Assembly: GCF_030704305.1 (NCBI RefSeq)
Contig: NZ_CP131935.1
Coordinates: forward strand, 3,224,001-3,288,000
Origin: Massilia sp. R2A-15
GTDB taxonomy: Bacteria; Pseudomonadota; Gammaproteobacteria; Burkholderiales; Burkholderiaceae_D
Direction of reading: 5' to 3'
Length of the DNA stretch: 64,000 nt
Positions within the stretch are counted from its first letter, which is position 1. Every line of letters starts with the position of its first letter. A program made the translations under genes and the position numbers. Below the pieces are notes generated by a model that ran no database searches, was not told the DNA's origin, and worked only from the letters and a program-made list of their open reading frames with translations. This document shows positions 60,645 through 64,000 of this stretch, in pieces.

Positions 60645-62522
60645 ATGAACAAGATTGAACAGATCAGCGCACTGATCCTGGCGGGCGGGCGCGGCTCGCG
60701 CATGGGCCATGTCGACAAGGGGCTGCAGCCGTTCCGCGGCACGACCATGGTGCAGCATGTGCTCGAACGGCTCGCGCCGCAAGTCGACAGCATCGCCATC
60801 AACGCCAACCAGAACCTCGACGCGTACGCCGCGTTCGGCATGCCGGTGTGGCCTGATGAAACCACAGGATTTGCCGGTCCGCTGGCCGGCCTTGAAGCCG
60901 GTTTGCGCCACTGCGCCACGCCCTACCTGGTCACCGCACCGTGTGACTCGCCTTTCCTCCCGGCCGACCTGGCCGCGCGCCTGTTCGACGCGCTGCAATC
61001 GCAAGGCGCCGACATCGCGCTGGCGGTGACGCAGGAAGCCGGCATGCGCAAGCAGCCGCACCCGGTTTTCTGCCTCGTGAAAACCTCGCTGCTCCCCGTG
61101 CTGTCGCAATACCTGCTTGAGGGCGGCCGCAAGATGGATGGCTGGTACGCGGATCTGAAAGTGGCCGAAGTCGTGTTCGAGGACAGCGACGCCTTCCGCA
61201 ACATCAACACGCTCGACGAATTGCACAGTTTCGACACCGCGCGCGCGCCACGCCTGAAGGATGTCGTCAGCTGCCTGTCCGACTACGATCCCGACGCGCT
61301 TCCCGTGCGCCACGCTCAGAAGATCATCGGCGACTTCGTCACTCCGGTCCGCTCGGTCGAAAAGGTCGCGCTGCGCTCCGCGCTCGACCGCGTGCTGGCG
61401 GCGGACATCATCTCGCCGATCAACGTGCCCGCGCACGACAACTCCGCGATGGACGGCTTTGCGCTGCGCGGCGCCGACCTGCGTGCCGACGGCCCGACCA
61501 CATTGAAAGTCATCTCCACAGTGTTCGCCGGCCGCCCGAACGACGCGGTGCCTGGCGCCGGCGAATGCGTGCGAATCATGACGGGCGGCGTGATGCCGGC
61601 CGGCTGCGACAGCGTGATCCCGCAGGAGCATGTAGCGGCGATCTCCGACACCGAAATCACCATCGACGCCGGCGCCATCCGCACCGGCGACAACCGCCGC
61701 TTTGCCGGCGAAGACCTGAAGGCCGGCAGTCCCGCGCTCAGGAAAGGCAAGATCATCCGCCCGGCCGACCTGGGCCTGCTCGCTTCGCTCGGCATCGCGG
61801 AAGTGCCGGTGCAGCGGCGCCTGCGCGTGGCGTTCTTCTCGACCGGCGACGAACTGCGCTCGATCGGCGAACCGCTCGACGCCGGCTGCGTCTACGACAG
61901 CAACCGTTACACGCTGTACGGCATGCTCACGCGCCTTGGCTGCGACATCATCGACATGGGCATCGTGCGCGACGACCCGCAGGCGCTGGAAGACGCGCTG
62001 CGCAACGCCTGCGAAAACGCGGACGCCATCGTCACCTCGGGCGGCGTTTCGGTCGGCGCGGCCGACTACACGCGCGAGATCATGGCCAAGCTGGGCGACG
62101 TCACGTTCTGGAAGATCGGCATGCGCCCCGGGCGTCCGCTCGCCTTCGGCAAGATCAACTCCAACGGCAAGAGCGCCTTCCTGTTCGGCCTTCCCGGCAA
62201 TCCCGTCGCGGTGATGGTGTCGTTCTACTTCTTCGCCCGCAACGCGCTGCTGGCGATGATGGGTGCCGAGGCGCCGCTGCCGCTGCTGCGCGTGAAGTCG
62301 CTTGGCGCGATCCGCAAGAAGTCCGGACGCACCGAATACCAGCGCGGCATCCTGTCGGTCGATGCGAACGGCCAGCAGCAGGTGGCGATCACCGGCTCGC
62401 AAGGCTCGGGCATCCTGCGCTCGATGTCGGAAGCGAACTGCATGGTGGTGCTGCACGACGAAATGGGCAACGTGAACGCCGGCGACATGGTCGACGTGCT
62501 GCTGTTCGAAGGCCTCGTCTAA
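60645..62522 (+). CDS. MobA-MoeA fusion: Mo-cofactor guanylyltransferase and molybdotransferase
   Basis: One continuous frame of 625 aa. Residues about 8-200 are MobA: LILAGGRGSRMGHVDKGLQPF (nucleotide loop and catalytic Lys), NANQNLDAY, CDSPFLPADLA and the C-terminal FRNINTLDEL. A short linker (about 200-215) leads to MoeA: SCLSDYDPDALPV, the NVPAHDNSAMDGFAL motif, IMTGGVMPAGCD, SVGAADY in TSGGVSVGAADYT, and LPGNPVAVMVSF. MoeA inserts molybdate into adenylylated molybdopterin; MobA then adds GMP, so the two act consecutively. In relatives the genes are separate and adjacent; here no stop or frameshift separates them. ATG 60645, 7 nt after moaA. Confidence 0.93.
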   Translation: MNKIEQISALILAGGRGSRMGHVDKGLQPFRGTTMVQHVLERLAPQVDSIAINANQNLDAYAAFGMPVWPDETTGFAGPLAGLEAGLRHCATPYLVTAPCDSPFLPADLAARLFDALQSQGADIALAVTQEAGMRKQPHPVFCLVKTSLLPVLSQYLLEGGRKMDGWYADLKVAEVVFEDSDAFRNINTLDELHSFDTARAPRLKDVVSCLSDYDPDALPVRHAQKIIGDFVTPVRSVEKVALRSALDRVLAADIISPINVPAHDNSAMDGFALRGADLRADGPTTLKVISTVFAGRPNDAVPGAGECVRIMTGGVMPAGCDSVIPQEHVAAISDTEITIDAGAIRTGDNRRFAGEDLKAGSPALRKGKIIRPADLGLLASLGIAEVPVQRRLRVAFFSTGDELRSIGEPLDAGCVYDSNRYTLYGMLTRLGCDIIDMGIVRDDPQALEDALRNACENADAIVTSGGVSVGAADYTREIMAKLGDVTFWKIGMRPGRPLAFGKINSNGKSAFLFGLPGNPVAVMVSFYFFARNALLAMMGAEAPLPLLRVKSLGAIRKKSGRTEYQRGILSVDANGQQQVAITGSQGSGILRSMSEANCMVVLHDEMGNVNAGDMVDVLLFEGLV

Positions 62523-62530
62523 TCCGACTC

Positions 62531-62619
62531 GTCGTACCTGCGAAGGCAGGTACCTATACTGAATACGCGTTCACTCTTCTGCGCGCTCAGCATGGGTACC
62601 TGCCTCCGCAGGTACGACG
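62531..62619. repeat. REP-like palindrome overlapping the end of the CoA-transferase gene
   Basis: Left arm gtcgtacctgcgaaggcagg (62531-62550); the right arm is the inverted form ending ggtacgacg (62611-62619). It belongs to the family at 648-1044. Its right part encodes the last codons of the minus-strand CoA-transferase gene, whose stop (62571-62573) lies in the loop. Both arms contain gtcgtacCTgcg, the exact word bound by the predicted bridge RNA. Confidence 0.88.
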
Positions 62620-64000
62620 ATTCCCATTTTCCGGTCCGCGAAGATGCGCGCGTCCATGGTCTTGAGCTGCGCGCTGACCTGCGGCCGGAAATCCATCTGC
62701 GCCATGATGTCGCGCTCGATGTCGATTCCCGGCGCCACCTCGATTATTTCGAGTCCGGATTCCGCCAGGCGAAACACGCAGCGCTCGGTGATGTACAACG
62801 CCTCCTGCCCGCGCGCGTAGGCGAACCGTCCCGCGTAGGTACGGTGTTCGACCGAATCGACGAACTTGCGCGCCGATCCTTCCTTCACGATTTGCAGGCG
62901 CCCTTCGCTGACCGCCACTTCCAGCCCACCGGCGGTAAAGGTCCCGACGAACACCACCTTGCGCGCATTCTGGCTGATGTTGATGAAGCCCCCGGCGCCG
63001 GCCAGTTTCGATCCAAATTTGCTGACGTTCAGGTTGCCCTCGCGGTCCGCCTGCGCCAGCCCGAGCACCGCGACATCGAGTCCGCCGCCATCGTAGAAAT
63101 CGAACTGGTACGGCTGGTCGATCACCGCGTCGGCATTGGTCGCGGTGCCGAAATCGAGTCCGCCGGCCGGCATCCCGCCGATCACGCCCGCTTCGGCCGT
63201 CAGTGTGATCGATTCCAGCATTCCCTCCTCCGCAGCCACCTGCGCCACGCCTTCCGGCATGCCGATACCCAGGTTGACGACGTCGCCTTCCGACAGCTCC
63301 ATCAAAGCGCGCCGCGCGATGATCTTGCGTTCGCACAGCGGCATCGGCGCCAGCGACGACAGCGGCACCCGGTGCGCGCTGGCGTAAGCGGCGCTGTACG
63401 CCGTGGTGAAGGTCTGCATGTGATATTCGGGCTGTTCGGCCACCACCACGCAATCGACCAGGATGCCGGGGATCTTGACCTGGCGCGCGTTCAGCGAACG
63501 GTTTGCGACGACCTGCTCGACCTGCACGATGACGATGCCGCCCGAATTATGCGCCGCCATCGCGATCGCCAGCGCCTCGAGCGTCAGCGCCTCCTTCTCC
63601 ATCGTCACGTTGCCGGCGTGGTCGGCCGAGGTGCCGCGGACGATCGCCACGTGGATCGGCCGCGTTTTGTAGAACAGGTACTCCTGGCCGGCGATCTCGA
63701 TGAGCGACACCACATCCTCGCGCGCCAGCGCATTGATCTTGCCGCCGCCATAGCGCGGATCGACGAAGGTGCCGAGGCCCACCGAAGTCACCAGACCGGG
63801 CTTGCCGGCGGCGGTATCGCGAAACAGCTGGCTGATCACGCCTTGCGGCAGGTTGTAAGCCTCGATCTTGTTATCGATGGCGAGCTTCTGCAGCGCCGGC
63901 GCCAGCGCCCAGTGCCCGCCGATGACGCGCCCGACCATGCCTTCGTGGCCGAAGTGATTCAGGCCGCGTTGCTTGCCGTCGCCCTGGCCCGCGGCGTACA
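62571..64000 (-). CDS. Acyl-CoA:acetate/3-ketoacid CoA-transferase (5' end outside window)
   Basis: At least 476 aa of a family I CoA-transferase with fused alpha and beta halves (YdiF/propionate CoA-transferase type). The frame is open to the window edge, where it reads [20 protein letters not shown], so the start lies outside. [15 protein letters not shown] and VALVRGT-like strands mark the alpha half. [19 protein letters not shown] and [14 protein letters not shown], with the catalytic glutamate, mark the beta half. The C-terminal residues [15 protein letters not shown] are encoded by a REP-like palindrome and are not family sequence. It moves CoA between short acyl groups; substrate not determined. 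Confidence 0.9.
   Translation of the reverse strand, partial: YAAGQGDGKQRGLNHFGHEGMVGRVIGGHWALAPALQKLAIDNKIEAYNLPQGVISQLFRDTAAGKPGLVTSVGLGTFVDPRYGGGKINALAREDVVSLIEIAGQEYLFYKTRPIHVAIVRGTSADHAGNVTMEKEALTLEALAIAMAAHNSGGIVIVQVEQVVANRSLNARQVKIPGILVDCVVVAEQPEYHMQTFTTAYSAAYASAHRVPLSSLAPMPLCERKIIARRALMELSEGDVVNLGIGMPEGVAQVAAEEGMLESITLTAEAGVIGGMPAGGLDFGTATNADAVIDQPYQFDFYDGGGLDVAVLGLAQADREGNLNVSKFGSKLAGAGGFINISQNARKVVFVGTFTAGGLEVAVSEGRLQIVKEGSARKFVDSVEHRTYAGRFAYARGQEALYITERCVFRLAESGLEIIEVAPGIDIERDIMAQMDFRPQVSAQLKTMDARIFADRKMGIVVPAEAGTHAERAEE

Noticed and set aside
60576..62456. A 626-codon minus-strand frame opposite the mobA-moeA fusion
   Set aside because: Antisense shadow of a conserved gene pair without start signals.

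Overview
The window looks like chromosomal DNA of a high-GC betaproteobacterium of the Oxalobacteraceae (Massilia/Duganella/Janthinobacterium type). The basis is the gene order flhF-flhG-fliA-motC-motD, a PEP-CTERM exopolysaccharide-associated protein, the rne-moaA-mobA-moeA neighbourhood, and an extragenic palindrome family with arms of the type GTCGTWCCTGCGNAGGCAGG. The genus is an inference from gene content, not a database result.

Layout. 1-513: 5' part of a secreted protein resembling the N-terminal domain of M35-type peptidases. 640-1050: array of three REP-like palindromes. 1131-5449 (minus): flagellar regulation and stator genes motD, motC, fliA, flhG, flhF. 5659-21818: first polysaccharide cluster, with an acyltransferase on plus and, on minus, four glycosyltransferases, a Wzx flippase, a Wzy-like polymerase, Wzc kinase, Wzb phosphatase, Wza exporter and rfbD-rfbA-rfbB. 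21946-23154: an IS110-family element sitting inside a REP-like palindrome. 23397-24257: a PEP-CTERM lectin-like protein. 24418-27707 (minus): flhA and flhB. The flagellar genes therefore flank about 19 kb of polysaccharide genes. 28049-28723: a small exported protein and dgkA. 28768-47930 (minus): second polysaccharide cluster, with an SLBB exporter, a Wzz-type co-polymerase, an EpsG polymerase, a second flippase, two glycosyltransferases, the UDP-L-FucNAc cassette fnlB-fnlA-fnlC with wbuB-wbuC, a WecA/MraY-family initiating transferase, a YjbH-PAP2 fusion and a phosphohexomutase. 48524-64000: housekeeping genes rsuA, an orphan small gene behind an FNR-type promoter, a methyltransferase, an S49 peptidase, a Rieske protein, a HAD phosphatase, rluC, rne, chrA, moaA, a mobA-moeA fusion and a CoA-transferase that runs off the right edge.

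How the genes work together. The two polysaccharide clusters each hold their own flippase and polymerase, so they probably make two different polymers. The first has a Wza/Wzb/Wzc export and phosphorylation control set plus dTDP-rhamnose genes. The second makes UDP-N-acetyl-L-fucosamine and uses a kinase-less Wzz-type protein with an SLBB exporter. The flagellar block covers the export gate (FlhA/FlhB), flagellar placement and number control (FlhF/FlhG), the late sigma factor (FliA) and a second stator pair (MotC/MotD).

Most interesting signal. The non-coding left end of the IS110 element reads as a complete bridge RNA. It has two consecutive internal-loop hairpins. The first carries guides matching the flanking REP target (gtcgtacC and CGCAG). 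The second carries guides matching the element's own ends (acagtatCT and TAAG). A promoter with 17-bp spacing would form across the circle junction. Other points: a class II FNR promoter in front of an unknown 109-aa gene, an FlhG that has lost its Walker A lysines, an RfbA with Arg-to-His in its nucleotide-binding loop, and the YjbH-PAP2 and MobA-MoeA fusions.
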